Translations under genes and position numbers: made by a program
Shown: positions 6,175-16,171 of the stretch, piece after piece
Numbering within the stretch: the first letter of the stretch is position 1
Layout: the number at the start of each line of letters is the position of its first letter
Assembly (NCBI GenBank): GCA_001603275.1
Contig: LUYM01000007.1
Location: 1 to 52,262, forward strand
Source of the DNA: Actinomycetales bacterium Actino_02
GTDB lineage: Bacteria > Actinomycetota > Actinomycetes > Propionibacteriales > Propionibacteriaceae
Length of the DNA stretch: 52,262 nucleotides
Direction: 5' to 3'
Notes under the pieces: generated by a model
Databases searched by the model: none
What the model saw: only the letters and a program-made list of their open reading frames with translations
What the model was told of the DNA's origin: nothing

Positions 6175-8673
6175 ATGTTCGACCGCTTCACCGACCGTGC
6201 GCGCAGAGTGATCGTCCTTGCTCAGGACGAGGCACGCATGCTCAACCACAACTACATCGGAACCGAACACTTGCTGCTGGGCCTGATCCATGAGGGTGAG
6301 GGTGTGGCAGCCAAGGCGCTGGAGTCGATGGGGATTTCGCTCGAAGCCGTCCGTGAGCAGGTCGAGGAGATCATCGGGCAGGGCCAGCAGGCTCCGACCG
6401 GTCACATCCCGTTCACTCCGCGCGCCAAGAAGGTGCTGGAGTTCTCGATGCGCGAGGCCCTGCAGATCAACCACCCCTACATCGGCACTGAGCACATCCT
6501 GCTCGGCCTGATCCGTGAGGGTGAAGGCGTCGCGGCCCAGGTGCTGATCAAGCTCGGCGCCGACCTGAACCGCGTGCGCAACACCGTTCTCCAGCTGCTC
6601 AGCGGCTACCAGGGCAAGGAGGCGGCCACTGCCGGCGCTCCCGAGTCCGGCCCAGCCGCTTCAGCCCAGACGATCCTTGACCAGTTCGGACGCAACCTCA
6701 CCCAGGCGGCGCGGGAGAACAAGCTCGATCCGGTGATCGGACGGGCCAAGGAGATCGAGCGCGTGATGACCGTGCTCTCCCGGCGCACCAAGAACAACCC
6801 GGTGCTGATCGGTGAGCCCGGCGTCGGAAAGACTGCAGTCGTTGAGGGGCTGAGCCAGCAGATCGTCCGCGGCGACGTCCCGGAAACTCTGCGCGACAAG
6901 CAGATTTACACCCTCGACCTGGGTGCGCTGGTGGCCGGCTCCCGGTACCGCGGTGACTTCGAAGAGCGGCTGAAGAAGGTGCTCAAGGAGATCAAGACCC
7001 GCGGTGACGTGGTGCTGTTCATCGACGAGATTCACACCCTGGTCGGTGCCGGTGCAGCCGAGGGCGCCATCGACGCGGCGTCCATCCTGAAGCCGATGCT
7101 GGCTCGCGGTGAGCTGCAGACCATCGGTGCCACCACCCTGGACGAGTACCGCAAGTACATCGAGAAGGACGCTGCGCTGGAGCGTCGGTTCCAGCCGATC
7201 CAGGTGGCGGAGCCGTCCATCGCGCTGACCATCGACATCCTGCGCGGCCTGCGTGATCGCTACGAGGCGCATCACCGGATCACCATCACCGATGCTGCCC
7301 TGACCGCGGCCGCTCAGCTGGCCGACCGCTACATCTCCGACCGGTTCCTGCCAGACAAGGCCATCGACCTGATCGACGAGGCCGGCGCCCGGCTGCGGAT
7401 CAAGCGGATGACCGCCCCGCCGGATCTGCGCGAGTTCGACGAGAAGATCGCCGCGGTGCGCCTGCAGAAGGAAGCCGCCATCGACGCGCAGGACTTCGAG
7501 CTGGCTGCCGGGCTGCGCGACGACGAGCGCAAGCTCAACATCGCCCGCGCCGAGCGCGAGGAAGCCTGGAAGACCGGCGACTCGGACGTCCCGGCCGAGG
7601 TCGGCGAGGAAGAGATCGCCGAGGTGCTGTCCGGCGCCACCGGCATCCCGGTCTTCAAGCTCACCGAGGAGGAGTCGGCCCGACTGCTCAAGATGGAAGA
7701 GGAGATCGGCAAGCGCTACATCGGCCAGCACGATGCGGTGAAGGCGCTGTCCCGCTCGATCCGACGCACCCGCGCCGGGCTGAAGGACCCCAAGCGGCCC
7801 AGCGGTTCGTTCATCTTCGCCGGCCCGTCCGGTGTCGGTAAGACCGAGCTGACCAAAGCGCTGACCGAGTTCCTGTTCGGCGATGAGGACGCACTGATCA
7901 CCCTCGACATGAGCGAGTACTCCGAGAAGCACACCGCGTCTCGGATGTTCGGTTCGCCTCCCGGCTACGTCGGCTACGAAGAGGGCGGCCAGCTCACCGA
8001 GAAGGTGCGTCGCAAGCCGTTCAGCGTGGTGCTGTTCGACGAGATCGAAAAGGCGCACCCGGATATCTTCAATTCGCTGCTGCAGATCCTCGACGAAGGT
8101 CGTCTGACCGACGCACAGGGCCGGGTTGTCGATTTCAAGAACACGGTGATTGTGATGACCACCAACTTGGGCACCCGGGATATCTCGAAGTCGGTGAATC
8201 TGGGCTTCAGCCAGAATTCCGACGAGGTCGGCAGCTACGAGAAGATGAAGGCCAAGGTCTCCGACGAGCTCAAGCAGCACTTCCGTCCCGAATTCCTGAA
8301 CCGAGTGGACGAGACCGTGGTCTTCCACCAGCTCACCGGCTCGGACATCGAACGGATCGTCGACCTGATGGTCGCCCAGATCGAGACCCGGCTGAAGGAT
8401 CGCGACATGGGCATCGAGCTGACTCCGGCGGCCAAGGCGCTGATCGCCAAGCGTGGCTTCGATCCGATGCTGGGCGCGCGTCCGCTGCGGCGGGCGATCC
8501 AGCGCGACATCGAAGACCAGCTGGCCGAGAAGATCCTGTTCGCAGAGGTCCTGCCCGGCGAGATCGTCCTGGTTGATGTAGCGCCGGAGGGTTCTGAGTT
8601 CCCGTTCACCTTCACCGGTCAGCCCAAGCAGCCGGTGCCGGATTCGCCCACGGCGGAGATCATCCAGCCCTGA
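6175..8673 (+). CDS. clpC: ClpC, ATP-dependent unfoldase of the Clp protease
   Basis: This 832-residue Hsp100 protein unfolds substrates and feeds them to ClpP in the cytoplasm. It has two Clp_N repeats (about 1-145) and a first AAA domain with Walker A GEPGVGKT (213-220) and Walker B FIDEIH (282-287). A UVR-type coiled middle domain lies at about 418-455. The second AAA domain has Walker A GPSGVGKT (550-557) and a C-terminal D2-small domain ([14 protein letters not shown]). Length and domains are normal for actinobacterial ClpC. A perfect bidirectional hairpin follows. In related species ClgR often controls this gene; I did not find a convincing site. Confidence 0.97.
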   Translation: MFDRFTDRARRVIVLAQDEARMLNHNYIGTEHLLLGLIHEGEGVAAKALESMGISLEAVREQVEEIIGQGQQAPTGHIPFTPRAKKVLEFSMREALQINHPYIGTEHILLGLIREGEGVAAQVLIKLGADLNRVRNTVLQLLSGYQGKEAATAGAPESGPAASAQTILDQFGRNLTQAARENKLDPVIGRAKEIERVMTVLSRRTKNNPVLIGEPGVGKTAVVEGLSQQIVRGDVPETLRDKQIYTLDLGALVAGSRYRGDFEERLKKVLKEIKTRGDVVLFIDEIHTLVGAGAAEGAIDAASILKPMLARGELQTIGATTLDEYRKYIEKDAALERRFQPIQVAEPSIALTIDILRGLRDRYEAHHRITITDAALTAAAQLADRYISDRFLPDKAIDLIDEAGARLRIKRMTAPPDLREFDEKIAAVRLQKEAAIDAQDFELAAGLRDDERKLNIARAEREEAWKTGDSDVPAEVGEEEIAEVLSGATGIPVFKLTEEESARLLKMEEEIGKRYIGQHDAVKALSRSIRRTRAGLKDPKRPSGSFIFAGPSGVGKTELTKALTEFLFGDEDALITLDMSEYSEKHTASRMFGSPPGYVGYEEGGQLTEKVRRKPFSVVLFDEIEKAHPDIFNSLLQILDEGRLTDAQGRVVDFKNTVIVMTTNLGTRDISKSVNLGFSQNSDEVGSYEKMKAKVSDELKQHFRPEFLNRVDETVVFHQLTGSDIERIVDLMVAQIETRLKDRDMGIELTPAAKALIAKRGFDPMLGARPLRRAIQRDIEDQLAEKILFAEVLPGEIVLVDVAPEGSEFPFTFTGQPKQPVPDSPTAEIIQP

Positions 8674-8685
8674 GCCTGACATGGA

Positions 8686-8715
8686 AGTGGCCCGGTTCCT
8701 CGGAACCGGGCCACT
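8686..8715. terminator. Bidirectional terminator between clpC and the ROK gene
   Basis: Perfect 12-bp stem AGTGGCCCGGTT (8686-8697) and AACCGGGCCACT (8704-8715) with loop CCTCGG, placed 12 bases after the clpC stop and 21 bases before the end of the converging ROK gene. Confidence 0.85.
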
Positions 8716-8736
8716 GCTATGTTGCGTCCATCTCAA

Positions 8737-9894
8737 TCAGGCATGGCAGAGGCTGGCTGCGAGCTGCACGGCGCCGACGATCTCCGCACGGCGGCCGAGG
8801 GCTGCTGGTGCGACCTCCAGCACCTGGGACGTGGACGGTTGGGCGAACCTCCGCAGGGAGGCGCGGACGCCCTCGAGTAATGCCGTTCCCGAGGCTCCCA
8901 GTTCGCCGCCGATCACCAGGAGGGTGGGGTTTGTCAGGTCGCACAGGTTGGCCAGAACCGTTCCAAGGGTCCGCCCAACCTCGTTGAGGATGCGGGTCGC
9001 GATCGGGTCGTCCAGCGTGCTCATGTCGAGGCGGTCCGGGTCGAGCTGCGGATGGGTGTGCAGAATCTGCGCTCGAACCGTTGGTACCGAAACCACGGCC
9101 TCCAGACAGCCACGGTTGCCGCATCGGCATAGTTCTGGACGTCCGGGAATGATGATGTGGCCGATCTCGCCGGCGAAACCGGCGCCGCCGAGGTACAGCT
9201 CTCCATTGCTGACCAGGCCGGCGCCGATGCCGTGGGCGGCCTTGATGTACAGGAAGTCGCGATGCCCCCGTCCTGCGCCAAAGTGGAGCTCACCGAGGGC
9301 TCCGATGCTGGCGTCGTTGCAGACCACAGCCGGAATGCCCAGCCGATCCTCCAACTCTCGGGCAGGGAGCATGCCCGACCAGTTCGACAGTGTGGTGGTG
9401 GAGCAGACGAGTCCGGTCGTTGCTTCGATCGGTCCGGGGATGCCAGCCGCGACGCAGGCCAATTGATCAACTCCATGCGTAGCGGCCAAATCACGCAGTG
9501 TCTGGGCAGCGACATCGAGGCCGCGCTCCGGCGCTTGATCGACGTTCATCGTGACGACGGTTTCGGCCAGCACAACACCGGCATCATCGCCGAGCGCCAC
9601 GCGCAGATGCTGATGTCCGAAGTCGATGGCTCCGGTCCGGGTGGCCGATGCCACCGAGTTGAGCAGGCTGGCCGGGCGTCCGCTTCCCGAGCCGGGACCT
9701 TTCGTCGGCGCCGGAGACTCAGTGATGCGTCCCTCAGCCAGCAATCGGGCTACGGCGTGGCCGATCGTGCTGCTGGGCAGCCCGGTTCGTTCGGCCAGCG
9801 ATGCTCGAGTCAGGTCGCGGTCGCTGCTGATGATCCGGAAGATCTCCTCACGGGTGCGGTCTCTGAGCGACAGGCGCGCCGCCGGCTGCGACAT
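8737..9894 (-). CDS. ROK-family transcriptional regulator
   Basis: This 385-residue regulator has an N-terminal winged helix at about 10-70 (TRASLAERTGLPSSTIGHAVARLL) and a ROK sugar-kinase-like domain. The ROK zinc motif is intact: GHIIIPGRPELCRCGNRGCLE, a GH...CxCGxxGCxE pattern. The start is taken at ATG 9894 (MSQPAARLSLRD) rather than an ATG twelve codons upstream, because TAAGCT (complement of 9902-9907) lies exactly seven bases ahead and suggests a leaderless message. It diverges from a sugar ABC importer and probably represses it. XylR/NagC-type regulators of this class sense sugars or sugar phosphates, but the ligand here is unknown. Confidence 0.92.
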   Translation of the reverse strand: MSQPAARLSLRDRTREEIFRIISSDRDLTRASLAERTGLPSSTIGHAVARLLAEGRITESPAPTKGPGSGSGRPASLLNSVASATRTGAIDFGHQHLRVALGDDAGVVLAETVVTMNVDQAPERGLDVAAQTLRDLAATHGVDQLACVAAGIPGPIEATTGLVCSTTTLSNWSGMLPARELEDRLGIPAVVCNDASIGALGELHFGAGRGHRDFLYIKAAHGIGAGLVSNGELYLGGAGFAGEIGHIIIPGRPELCRCGNRGCLEAVVSVPTVRAQILHTHPQLDPDRLDMSTLDDPIATRILNEVGRTLGTVLANLCDLTNPTLLVIGGELGASGTALLEGVRASLRRFAQPSTSQVLEVAPAALGRRAEIVGAVQLAASLCHA

Positions 9895-9963
9895 GGCGTT
9901 CAGCTTAGGCGCGCTATGCGCTTGCAGCAATGCCTCCGGGCAACCTTTCTCACCATCGTTGTA

Positions 9964-10027
9964 TGAAAACGATTGGATAACGAGCCGTAAATGACCGTTG
10001 ACAGCTCGAAAGATACGAACTTAGTCT
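9964..10027 (+). promoter_or_regulatory. Promoter of the sugar ABC operon with a cre-like operator
   Basis: -35 TTGACA (9998-10003) and -10 TAGTCT (10022-10027) are 18 bp apart, the best promoter in the window. Upstream, TGAAAACGATTGGA (9964-9977) matches the catabolite-response pattern TGNAANCGNTNNCA at all but one defined position. A ribosome site GAGGAG (10113-10118) precedes the ATG at 10124, leaving a ~90-nt leader. Confidence 0.65.
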
Positions 10028-10123
10028 GCAGTGGCCGCGATGTGACGGCCTTGGCTGGTCGAACGTGCTTCAACACTGTCGTTGAAGCCGGCGCGGGCAA
10101 CCTCGTTCTCGAAGAGGAGTTGT

Positions 10124-11701
10124 ATGACCGATCAGCCTGCCGATTCGGGTGCCTCGAGCGACCTGGGCGACGTTCCGGCGATCCTGGAGATGGTTCACAT
10201 CACCAAGGACTTCCCGGGCGTCCGCGCGCTCGATGACGTCTCCATGACCGTCCGCCGTGGTGAGATCCATGCAATCTGCGGCGAGAACGGAGCGGGCAAG
10301 TCCACCTTGATGAAGGTGCTGTCCGGCGTCCACCCGTTTGGCACCTACGAGGGTCGGATCATCTTCGACGGCGAGGAGATGCAGTTCAACGGCATCAAGT
10401 CCTCCGAGCACGTCGGGATCGTGATCATCCACCAGGAGCTGGCGCTGATCCCCGAACTCTCGGTGACCGAGAACATCTTCATCGGCAACGAGGTGACCAG
10501 GCACGGCGTCATCGACTGGGAGGTGTCGCGCGAGCGGGCAGTGCAGCTGCTGGGCCGAGTCGGCCTGGATGTCGATCCGGACACCGCCATCAAGAACCTG
10601 GGCGTCGGCCAGCAGCAGCTCATCGAGATTGCCAAGGCGCTGTCCAAGGACGTCCGGCTGCTGATCCTCGACGAGCCCACCTCCGCGCTGAACGAGGAGG
10701 ACTCGGAGAACCTGCTGAACATCCTGCGGCAGCTGAAGACGCAGGGCCTCACCTCGATCATGATCTCCCACAAGCTGAACGAGATCGCCGAGATCGCCGA
10801 CTCCATCACCATCATCCGTGACGGCCGGACGATCGAGTCCCTCGACGTCGCCGACGGCACCGTGAACGAGGACCGGATCATCCGGGGCATGGTCGGACGG
10901 GCCCTGGATTCGCGGTTCCCAGAGCACACGCCCAACATCGGTGAGATCTTCTTCGAGGTTCGTGACTGGACGATTGAGCACCCTCAGATTCCGGGACGCC
11001 TGGTCTGCAATCACTCCAACTTCTACGTCCGCCGTGGCGAGATCGTCGGTTTCGCCGGGCTGATGGGCGCCGGGCGCACAGAGCTGGCCCGCTCGATCTT
11101 CGGTCGGACCTATGGCACCTACCAGGGTGGCCAGATCCTGATCAACGGGGAAGCCGTCGAGATCCCGAGTGTGCGGGCAGCCATCGCTCGCGGCATCTCC
11201 TACGTGCCCGAGGACCGCAAGGTGCTCGGCCTGAACCTGCTGGACAACGTCAAGGACACCATCGTGGCGGCCGGCATCGGCCGGATCAGCCGCAACACCG
11301 TGATCGACCTCGAAGCCGAGATCAATGCCGCCGAGGAGTACCGCAAGGCCATGAACATCAAGGCGGCGTCGATCGATGTCGGCGTCTCCACCCTCTCCGG
11401 CGGCAACCAGCAGAAGGTCGTGCTCGCCAAGTGGATGTTCACCGAGCCGTCGCTGGCAATCCTGGACGAGCCCACTCGAGGCATCGACGTCGGTGCCAAG
11501 TACGAGATCTACGGCCTGATCCATCGTCTGGCCGACGAGGGCAAGGGCGTCGTCATGATCTCCTCCGAACTGCCCGAACTCCTGGGCGTCTGTGACCGCA
11601 TCTACACCGTCTTCGAAGGACGGATCACGGGCGAACTGCTGACCGCCGAGGCGACGCAAGAGTCGCTGATGCGGCTGATGACCGACACCTCTGCGGCCTG
11701 A
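10124..11701 (+). CDS. Sugar ABC transporter, tandem ATP-binding protein (XylG/GguA type)
   Basis: This 525-residue protein contains two ABC domains in one chain, typical of CUT2 monosaccharide importers. The first has Walker A GENGAGKST (about 53-61) and the DEPTSAL segment. The second has a degenerate P-loop (GLMGAGRTEL) and an LSGGNQQKVVLAKW signature near 424, which is normal for this family. It powers import through the next gene's permease. The ATG at 10124 follows GAGGAG; the frame runs 14 codons further upstream without support. Order ATPase-permease-binding protein resembles GguA-GguB-ChvE or XylG-XylH-XylF. The family suggests xylose, arabinose, galactose or glucose, which sequence alone cannot settle. 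Confidence 0.93.
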   Translation: MTDQPADSGASSDLGDVPAILEMVHITKDFPGVRALDDVSMTVRRGEIHAICGENGAGKSTLMKVLSGVHPFGTYEGRIIFDGEEMQFNGIKSSEHVGIVIIHQELALIPELSVTENIFIGNEVTRHGVIDWEVSRERAVQLLGRVGLDVDPDTAIKNLGVGQQQLIEIAKALSKDVRLLILDEPTSALNEEDSENLLNILRQLKTQGLTSIMISHKLNEIAEIADSITIIRDGRTIESLDVADGTVNEDRIIRGMVGRALDSRFPEHTPNIGEIFFEVRDWTIEHPQIPGRLVCNHSNFYVRRGEIVGFAGLMGAGRTELARSIFGRTYGTYQGGQILINGEAVEIPSVRAAIARGISYVPEDRKVLGLNLLDNVKDTIVAAGIGRISRNTVIDLEAEINAAEEYRKAMNIKAASIDVGVSTLSGGNQQKVVLAKWMFTEPSLAILDEPTRGIDVGAKYEIYGLIHRLADEGKGVVMISSELPELLGVCDRIYTVFEGRITGELLTAEATQESLMRLMTDTSAA

Positions 11702-11745
11702 CCCCGCTCTCACCATCTCCCCATCGCCGATCGAGGAAGCACGAC

Positions 11746-13272
11746 ATGACTGCTACGAAAGCCAGTGAGACCACTCCTGGGAAGGGCCTGCCTGCGCGCG
11801 GTGCCAAACCCGCCTCCGGCGGTGGAATCAAGCAGATTCTCGGCAGTGACCCGCGCCAGTTCGGAATGCTCGGCGCCCTGATCGTCCTGGCCCTGTTCTT
11901 CCAGTGGCTCTCCGGCGGAAAGATGCTCACGCCGTCCAACGCCCAGAACATCCTGAACGGCAACTCCTACGTGCTGGTCCTGGCCATCGGCATGCTGTTC
12001 GTGATCATCACCGGCCAGATCGACCTCTCGGTCGGCTCGGTCGCGGCCGTGGTCGGCATCTGTACGGCGCTGTCGATCAACTTCTGGGCCTTCCCATGGT
12101 GGCTGGGGATCCTGTTCGGCCTGATGGTCGGCATCCTGATCGGGATGTGGCAGGGATCGTGGCTCGCCTTCGTGGGTGTCCCTGGCTTCATCACCACCTT
12201 GGCCGGCTACATGCTGTTCCGTGGTCTGTACCAGTACGTCGGCAAGGCTTCCTCGCAGCCGGCCCCGGACGAGATCCGCTTCATCGGCGGCGGCTACCTG
12301 CCCGAGTGGGGCCCCAACACCGGCCTGAACAACTCCACCTTGGTGCTCGGTGTGGCCGCGCTGGCCATCCTGATCGTGCTGGACGTCCGCAAGCGGGCCC
12401 GCGTGATCAAGGCCGGCGGCACGCCGATCCCGCTGTGGGCGGCCATCGCCCGTCTCGCCGTGATCGGGGTGGCGCTCGGCTACCTGACCTGGCTGTTCGG
12501 CAGCGGACGGCAGGGCACCTCCTTCCCGGTGACCGGCCTGATCCTGGTGGTCCTCGGCCTGGCCTACAACTTCCTGGCGTCTCGCACCACCATCGGCCGC
12601 GGCGTCTACGCCGTCGGCGGCAACAAGGCGGCTGCGGCCCTGACCGGCATCAGCGTCAAGCGGACCTACTTCCTGGTCATGACCAACGTCTCGTTCCTGG
12701 CAGCTGTCGCCGGAATCATGTACTTCGGTCGCTCCACCTCGACCGGGCCGTCCGATGGTGTCGGCTGGGAGCTGGACGCCATCGCGGCCGTGTTCATCGG
12801 CGGCGCGGCCGTCTCGGGCGGCATCGGAACCGTCACTGGTTCACTGATCGGTGGTCTGGTCATGGCGGTGCTGAACAACGGCCTGTACCTGATGGGTGTC
12901 GGCTCCGACATGACCCAGATGATCAAGGGTCTGGTCCTGCTGATCGCGGTCGCCTTCGACCTCTACAGCAAGTCTCAGGGCAAGCCGTCCATCATTGGGG
13001 CGCTAGCCAGAGGCTTCAACCCCAAGGCCGTGGAGAACGAGCTTCAACCGGGCGCAGGACCCAACCGTGAACTCGGCAACCCGCTGTGGGCCGTGCTCAG
13101 CTTCCTGGTGTTCCCGGTGGGCATCGTCTTGTGGGCGGTGTGGCGCAAGGACCGTCCGGGTAGTGCCAAGCAGGCTCGCAACGGCGTCTTCGCCGCATTG
13201 ATCGTCGGCCTCTTCATCTCGGTGATCGCGCTCTTCATGGCGCTCGCTCAGACAACCGGCCTCGTCAGCTGA
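11746..13272 (+). CDS. Sugar ABC transporter permease (XylH/GguB type)
   Basis: This 508-residue inner-membrane protein is longer than a minimal ribose permease and matches the XylH/GguB group. About ten or more hydrophobic segments are visible, including the conserved permease stretches GQIDLSVGSVAAVVGI and VGIMYFGRSTSTGP-like sequence preceding the GGAAVSGG segment. The C-terminal hundred residues add two further membrane helices beyond the core. GAGGAAG precedes the ATG at 11746. It forms the membrane channel for the preceding ATPase and the following lipoprotein. Confidence 0.92.
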   Translation: MTATKASETTPGKGLPARGAKPASGGGIKQILGSDPRQFGMLGALIVLALFFQWLSGGKMLTPSNAQNILNGNSYVLVLAIGMLFVIITGQIDLSVGSVAAVVGICTALSINFWAFPWWLGILFGLMVGILIGMWQGSWLAFVGVPGFITTLAGYMLFRGLYQYVGKASSQPAPDEIRFIGGGYLPEWGPNTGLNNSTLVLGVAALAILIVLDVRKRARVIKAGGTPIPLWAAIARLAVIGVALGYLTWLFGSGRQGTSFPVTGLILVVLGLAYNFLASRTTIGRGVYAVGGNKAAAALTGISVKRTYFLVMTNVSFLAAVAGIMYFGRSTSTGPSDGVGWELDAIAAVFIGGAAVSGGIGTVTGSLIGGLVMAVLNNGLYLMGVGSDMTQMIKGLVLLIAVAFDLYSKSQGKPSIIGALARGFNPKAVENELQPGAGPNRELGNPLWAVLSFLVFPVGIVLWAVWRKDRPGSAKQARNGVFAALIVGLFISVIALFMALAQTTGLVS

Positions 13273-13338
13273 CCCAGCCAGGGCAGCGGAATCTCAGTTC
13301 GCAGTACATCTATCCATCCACCAACGAAGGTAGGACAC

Positions 13339-14505
13339 ATGAAGAGAATCGCAACTGCGGTTGTCGCTCTCGGTGCATCGGCCATGCTGGCACTCTCCGG
13401 ATGCGCCAGCAGCGACCGCGGCCCGGCGAGCACGTCGGCTGCTCCGTCAACGTCGACTTCGGCCTCCGCGAGCACCCCGGCCAACGCCAACCAGATCACC
13501 TTGGGCACCGGTTTCGCAGCCGGCTCGAAGATCGGCGTTTCGCTGCCTCAGAAGACCTCTGAGAACTGGGTTCTGGCCGAGGGCCTGTTCACCGAACAGC
13601 TGAAGGCCGCCGGGTTCGACCCGATCGTCCAGTTCGCCAACGGTGGCGCACCTGAGCAGCAGAACCAGATCTCGGCCATGATCGAGCAGGGCGTCAAGCT
13701 CCTGATCGTCGGCGCCGTTGACGGCTCCCAGCTGACCAGCCAGCTTGCGGCCGCCAAGGCTGCCGGCATCCCGGTCATCGCCTACGACCGTCTGCTCACC
13801 AACACCGACGCCGTCGACATGTACATGGCTTACGACAACTTCAAGGTCGGCGTGCTGCAGGGCACCGCTCTCCTTGAGGGCCTTGGCAAGTCCGCCAAGA
13901 AGTCGCCGTGGAACATCGAACTGATCTCCGGCTCGCCCGACGATGCCAACTCCAAGCCGTTCTTCGAGGGCGCCATGAGCATCCTGCAGCCGAAGATCGA
14001 CGACGGCACCCTGAAGGTCGTCTCCGGCCAGGTCACCCAGCAGCAGACCGCTACCGCGGGCTGGAAGGCTGAGAACGCCCAGAAGCGCATGGACGCCATC
14101 CTGTCGGCCAACTACCAGGGCGATGTCTCCCTGGACGGCGTGCTCTCCCCGAACGACACCCTGGCCCGCGCGGCGCTGACCGCGGTCAAGTCCGCTGGCA
14201 AGCCGAACCCGGTCATCACCGGTCAGGACTCCGAGGTTGAGTCCGTGAAGCTGGTTCAGCAGGGCGTCCAGTACTCCACCATCGACAAGGACACCAAGAA
14301 GTTCGTCACCAAGGTCGTCGAGTACGTGACCGACATTGCCGCCGGCAAGCCGGTTGAGGTCAACGACACCAAGAGCTACAACAACGGTGTCAAGGTCGTT
14401 CCGGCCTACCTGCTGACCCCGGTCATCGTGACCAAGGACAACGTCTGCACCGAGTACGCGCCGGATACCGCCGCGGGCAAGGCTGCTGCGGAGGTCTGCA
14501 AGTAG
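13339..14505 (+). CDS. Sugar ABC transporter substrate-binding lipoprotein (ChvE/XylF type)
   Basis: This 388-residue lipoprotein has a signal peptide (MKRIATAVVALGASAMLAL) with lipobox LSGC and lipidated C22. A Ser/Thr/Ala-rich tether (23-50) precedes a two-lobe periplasmic-binding-protein fold of peripla_BP_4 type. Segments such as KIGVSLPQKTSENWV and VDGSQLTSQLAAAKAAGIPVIAYDRLLTNTD recall ChvE and XylF. It delivers sugar to the permease at the outer face of the membrane. A good Shine-Dalgarno (GAAGGTAGGA) lies upstream, and a strong 13-bp hairpin ends the operon. Codon use is strongly biased, consistent with high expression. Confidence 0.93.
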   Translation: MKRIATAVVALGASAMLALSGCASSDRGPASTSAAPSTSTSASASTPANANQITLGTGFAAGSKIGVSLPQKTSENWVLAEGLFTEQLKAAGFDPIVQFANGGAPEQQNQISAMIEQGVKLLIVGAVDGSQLTSQLAAAKAAGIPVIAYDRLLTNTDAVDMYMAYDNFKVGVLQGTALLEGLGKSAKKSPWNIELISGSPDDANSKPFFEGAMSILQPKIDDGTLKVVSGQVTQQQTATAGWKAENAQKRMDAILSANYQGDVSLDGVLSPNDTLARAALTAVKSAGKPNPVITGQDSEVESVKLVQQGVQYSTIDKDTKKFVTKVVEYVTDIAAGKPVEVNDTKSYNNGVKVVPAYLLTPVIVTKDNVCTEYAPDTAAGKAAAEVCK

Positions 14506-14518
14506 TTTCACAAACGAG

Positions 14519-14548
14519 CAGTGGCCCGGGCTTCGGCCCGGGCCACTG
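14519..14548. terminator. Strong bidirectional terminator
   Basis: Perfect 13-bp stem CAGTGGCCCGGGC (14519-14531) and GCCCGGGCCACTG (14536-14548) with a TTCG tetraloop. CAAAC and GTTTG just outside add further pairs. It separates the sugar operon from the converging DUF4190 gene. Confidence 0.9.
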
Positions 14549-14560
14549 TCGTGTTTGCGC

Positions 14561-15286
14561 TCAGCGGAACGATGCCATGCCGACGATCGCGAGCATCACG
14601 AAGCCGATCATCAGCAGCCAGATGACCGAGGTGATGATCCCCAGCACCCAACCGACAGTGAGCGTGCCGCTGGAGCCCCAGCGGCCCGGGTAGGCCTTCA
14701 TCTCGGCCCGGGCCTTCGAGCCCATCACCCAGGCAAACGGGGCGGTGAGCGGGAACAGGAACATCCCGATCAGGCCGAGCACGAGGACCACCGTCGAGCT
14801 GGGGTGGTCGGGTGCCATCGGATAGCCGTAGCCATAGGGCTGCTGCTGCGGAGCGAGCGACTGCCCGTAGCCCGGGTAGCCGGACGGCTCCGGGTAGCCG
14901 CCAACGGTGCTGGACGGCTGGGCGTAGCCCGAGGCCTGACCGTACGAGGTTTGCGGGTAGCTGGTCGGCTGCGAGTAGTCGGGGGTCGGCGCATAGCTGG
15001 ACGGCTGGGTGGTCTGCTGCTGCGGCGTCGGCTGCTGGTAGTTGGTCGGCTGCGCATAGGCCGCCTGCGCCTGGTAGTTCAGCCCCGGATAGCTGGTGGT
15101 GGTCGGCTCGGCGGCCGGCTTGGGCAGCTCCCACGGATCGCTGGACGACGAGAAGTCCGGCTGCGTGGAGTCGGTCAGGGCGAAGGGATCCACCGTGGTG
15201 GGTTCGTCGAACTTCGGGAACCTCAGATCGTCCGCCGGAGGCGTCGCCTCGGCGCCCGGGGTGGATTCCGCAGTGGGATCAGTCAT
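14561..15286 (-). CDS. DUF4190 domain membrane protein with long Tyr/Pro/Gln-rich N-terminus
   Basis: This 241-residue protein has a disordered N-terminal half (1-170) dominated by Pro, Tyr, Gln, Ser and Thr repeats (QPTSYPQTSYGQ-like). Two membrane helices follow at about 174-200 and 213-238, forming a DUF4190-type domain with the basic loop GSKARAEMKAYPGRW. Such proteins are frequent in actinobacteria and of unknown role. The start at ATG 15286 (MTDPTAESTPG) is preferred over an ATG 18 codons upstream because that extension looks like out-of-gene sequence. It is a single gene ending at the shared terminator. Confidence 0.85.
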   Translation of the reverse strand: MTDPTAESTPGAEATPPADDLRFPKFDEPTTVDPFALTDSTQPDFSSSSDPWELPKPAAEPTTTSYPGLNYQAQAAYAQPTNYQQPTPQQQTTQPSSYAPTPDYSQPTSYPQTSYGQASGYAQPSSTVGGYPEPSGYPGYGQSLAPQQQPYGYGYPMAPDHPSSTVVLVLGLIGMFLFPLTAPFAWVMGSKARAEMKAYPGRWGSSGTLTVGWVLGIITSVIWLLMIGFVMLAIVGMASFR

Positions 15287-15403
15287 CGTGGCCTCACAGG
15301 AGTCTCTATGTGTCTGCCTCCACGGTACCGGGCCGGGCACTCCCGCGGATCAGGTAAGCCCCTGGTTCGGCGTGGTGCGTCCCTGGTCGAGGCCGGGGCG
15401 ACC

Positions 15404-15415
15404 TAGCCTTGGCCT
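15404..15415 (+). promoter_or_regulatory. -10 element for a leaderless exported-protein gene
   Basis: TAGCCT (15404-15409) ends six bases before the ATG at 15416; there is no ribosome-binding site. Confidence 0.55.
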
Positions 15416-16039
15416 ATGGGCTCGGTGCTGCATCCGGTGGGTGGGCGGCCCGCCGCGGTCTACTGGGTTCGCCGCACCCTGGTGCTGGTGGTGCCACTGG
15501 CGATCATCGCCGGGTTGGTGTGGCTGCTCGTGCCCAAGGGTGGCGCTCCGGTTGCGGCCACCCCGGCCAGCAACTCGGCCACTCCCAGCGCCCCGATCGC
15601 CACTGTGACCCTGACTCCCGCCGACACCCCGACCACGCCCGCGACCCCGACGGCCTGTGCCGCCGAGAGCCTGTCGGCCAGTCTTGCCGGCTATGGAACG
15701 GTGAAGGTGGGCGGCACGCAGCCGTTCAAGCTCACCGTGACCAGCCAGGCCGATGCCGACTGTCTGTTCGACGCATCGGCCGGCACGGTGGAGTTGGCCG
15801 TCAGCAGCGGCTCTGATCGGATCTGGACCACCGACCACTGCGCGAAACTGCTGCCCGGCAAGACCCTCACTCTGACCAAGGGCAAGCCGGTCGAGTTGAG
15901 CATCACCTGGCCGGTGAAGCGTTCGGCCAAGGACTGCAAGACCACCAAGGACGCGCTCGGTGCGGGCACCTATGTGGCCAAGGCGACTTATCGGGACGTG
16001 ACGCTGGCCCGCAAGGTGATGTCGGTCAAGGCCAAGTAA
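15416..16039 (+). CDS. Conserved exported/membrane-anchored Cys-containing protein
   Basis: This 207-residue protein has a short cytoplasmic start, one transmembrane or uncleaved signal segment (about 20-40, LVLVVPLAIIAGLVWLLV) and a Thr/Pro/Ala-rich linker to about 82. A beta-rich outer domain follows with four cysteines (TACAAES, ADCLF, DHCAK, KDCKT) likely to form two disulfides. The SGSDRIWTTDHC and PVELSITWPVKRS segments resemble a family of actinobacterial secreted proteins of unknown function. The ATG at 15416 is supported by a -10 hexamer six bases upstream. It converges with radA, with ~130 featureless bases between them. Confidence 0.75.
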   Translation: MGSVLHPVGGRPAAVYWVRRTLVLVVPLAIIAGLVWLLVPKGGAPVAATPASNSATPSAPIATVTLTPADTPTTPATPTACAAESLSASLAGYGTVKVGGTQPFKLTVTSQADADCLFDASAGTVELAVSSGSDRIWTTDHCAKLLPGKTLTLTKGKPVELSITWPVKRSAKDCKTTKDALGAGTYVAKATYRDVTLARKVMSVKAK

Positions 16040-16171
16040 CCGGCCCCGCACCGGCCGCCTCTCGCACGACCTTGCCCGCCTGGGCTGGCGGCCGGGCCAG
16101 CGGAACCCTCGCTCAGCCGGCCGGCGGCCTCACCGGAGGGACTCTGACCGGGCCGGCGGCATCACTCCTGA

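Noticed and set aside
6661-8736. 691-residue open frame antisense to clpC
   Set aside because: It is a shadow of the strongly biased clpC codons; it has no family resemblance and no ribosome site.
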